Assembly: GCA_023333565.1 (NCBI GenBank)
Contig: JAJKFH010001226.1
Span: 124,001-188,000 of the forward strand
Length of the DNA: 64,000 nucleotides
Direction: 5' to 3'
Source: Puffinus mauretanicus
Lineage: Eukaryota > Chordata > Aves > Procellariiformes > Procellariidae
Position 1 is the stretch's first letter. Each line of letters begins with the position of its first letter. A model generated the notes under the pieces. The model did not search any database and was not told the origin of the DNA. It saw only the letters and a program-made list of their open reading frames with translations. The position numbers and the translations under genes are program-made. Positions 62,901 through 64,000 of the stretch are shown one piece after another.

Positions 62901-64000
62901 ATGTGGATATATAAAATACCTACTTGCCATCAGAATATTTCACCCCGACATAGTCGGAGAAAGTTTTTTGATAGCCCTAGTTGTATTAGTTCAGGACAAC
63001 AGCATTCCTTTTCATTTTGTGTGGCTACTGTTGCTCCAACTTTGCTACAAGATATCCTGCATATTTTTCACCTATTAGATCATGCATCTAACTCGATTGC
63101 ATTGTTATGGCCATATGGAACCTCCAGGTAACCTTAGTATGTATAAATCCAAAACTGTGCCAGATCTTCATGACTTGATTTTTAGAGTGAGCACTGCCTT
63201 TACTACACAAGAAAGCAACAAACAACTGTATCTTGTACAGAGTTAAGAGGCACTTTTTGGAAGTACTTCTGAAATTAAGGCTCTGGCAGCTACAAAACAA
63301 AAATCCTCCATGTAGTATTTCCCTTCAGATCTATGGAAAATGCTTCAACTCCCAACAAAGATCAAATACTAGCTTAAAAACATGAGACACAAGCAGCAGA
63401 AGAAATGGAAATCACTCTGTCTTCTCTCATATGCATTGTACTGCTTTCAGAGCTTATTCGTGAAAGAAAAAATAATCTGAAAGAACATCTGGCAATATGA
63501 CAGCATGGTATTCATGAACGATTGTTCGAAGGAGTGTCAGGAAACCTGTGGTAATGGCAAAGTCAGCCCTGATCTGCGGCACTCTTCTAAATGCCAAGCA
63601 CCAAATAAAGGGAGTAGAGGCTAGGAGGAACTTGTGAAGGCACAGCTAGAAGCTGAAAAGACATTTATGTGGATCAGTTCTGTAATTTTGTATCTGTTTC
63701 CAGAGCAAGTGCTTCCGTATGATTCACATTGCTATATATGTTGGAAATTGCTGGGTGGTATAGCTCCTTATCTCATGGCACTGTTTATAGCTGTCTGTGT
63801 AAGAAACTTTTACAATCAGACACAAATTTCAGCATACTGTAAGAAGTCATTTAAAAATCAACTGAAGATCAAGAGTGGCATGTTAAGCAACTGAATAGGA
63901 ATGTAGAAATGTACGGAGCTCTTTTTCACCTAAAAGAAGGTAATCTGACTCATGTTGCCTCAGAAGACATAACACCTCTCTTACTAATATAATTTTGAGG

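Larger units (their letters stand above)
46091..64000 (-). other. SYNPO2: SYNPO2 intron 1, distal part to the window edge
   Basis: About 18 kb of AT-rich DNA without a recognisable gene. SYNPO2 exon 1, which should encode roughly 35 residues ending in the first half of the PDZ domain, was looked for on the minus strand and not found. Simple features are T runs at 49744-49766, A runs at 53504-53518, 55167-55181 and 58005-58020, a repeated ATTTAAATTTG near 52319-52343, a hairpin at 52573-52599, a palindrome at 57061-57074 and a CArG match at 59930-59939. A moderately GC-rich stretch lies at about 57090-57300. All of the region is assumed to be intron 1; part could be upstream of an alternative first exon. 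Confidence 0.6.

Noticed and set aside
1..64000. tRNA, rRNA, CRISPR arrays, operons, insertion sequences and endogenous retroviral LTRs
   Set aside because: Looked for and not seen. Intron-exon structure and CR1 show this is vertebrate chromosomal DNA, so the prokaryotic categories do not apply.

Overview
This is vertebrate nuclear DNA, almost certainly from a bird. It is AT-rich with long introns. It carries a well-preserved CR1 LINE 3' end of the kind found in Neoaves (the ATTCTATGA-type terminal repeat and an intact C-terminal ORF2 frame), and its other repeats are old and decayed. I see no bacterial, plasmid, phage or CRISPR features. The species cannot be named from the sequence.

One protein-coding gene is certain: SYNPO2 (synaptopodin-2, myopodin) on the minus strand. 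Three consecutive coding exons lie between 1962 and 12866: the second half of the PDZ domain (12715-12866), a middle exon (7567-8360) and the large last coding exon (1962-4174). All splice junctions fit in sequence and phase. Together they encode 1052 residues with no frameshift or internal stop. The human isoform of this type has about 1090 residues, so only about 35 N-terminal residues (exon 1) are missing.

Region by region: 1-1961 is the SYNPO2 3' UTR and/or downstream sequence. 4175-7566 and 8361-12714 are introns. 12867-64000 is best read as a single long SYNPO2 intron 1, because no exon 1 was found, so the intron is more than 51 kb. It contains a young CR1 fragment (21036-21738), an older CR1-like fragment (about 38946-39450), decayed MIR/CORE-SINE-like fragments, a possible old MITE-like element, homopolymer tracts, a 31-bp tandem duplication and several perfect inverted repeats. 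From established vertebrate gene order, MYOZ2 would be expected off the left edge and SEC24D off the right; neither is visible.

I did not find a convincing undescribed system. The observations most worth checking are: an exon-like plus-strand segment at 33782-33923 with strong splice sites and a 43-codon basic reading frame; a candidate alternative splice donor overlapping the SYNPO2 stop codon; a CpG-rich patch in intron 1 at 16670-16870; a perfect 14-bp inverted repeat at 26108-26157; and CArG-box matches in the introns of this muscle gene.
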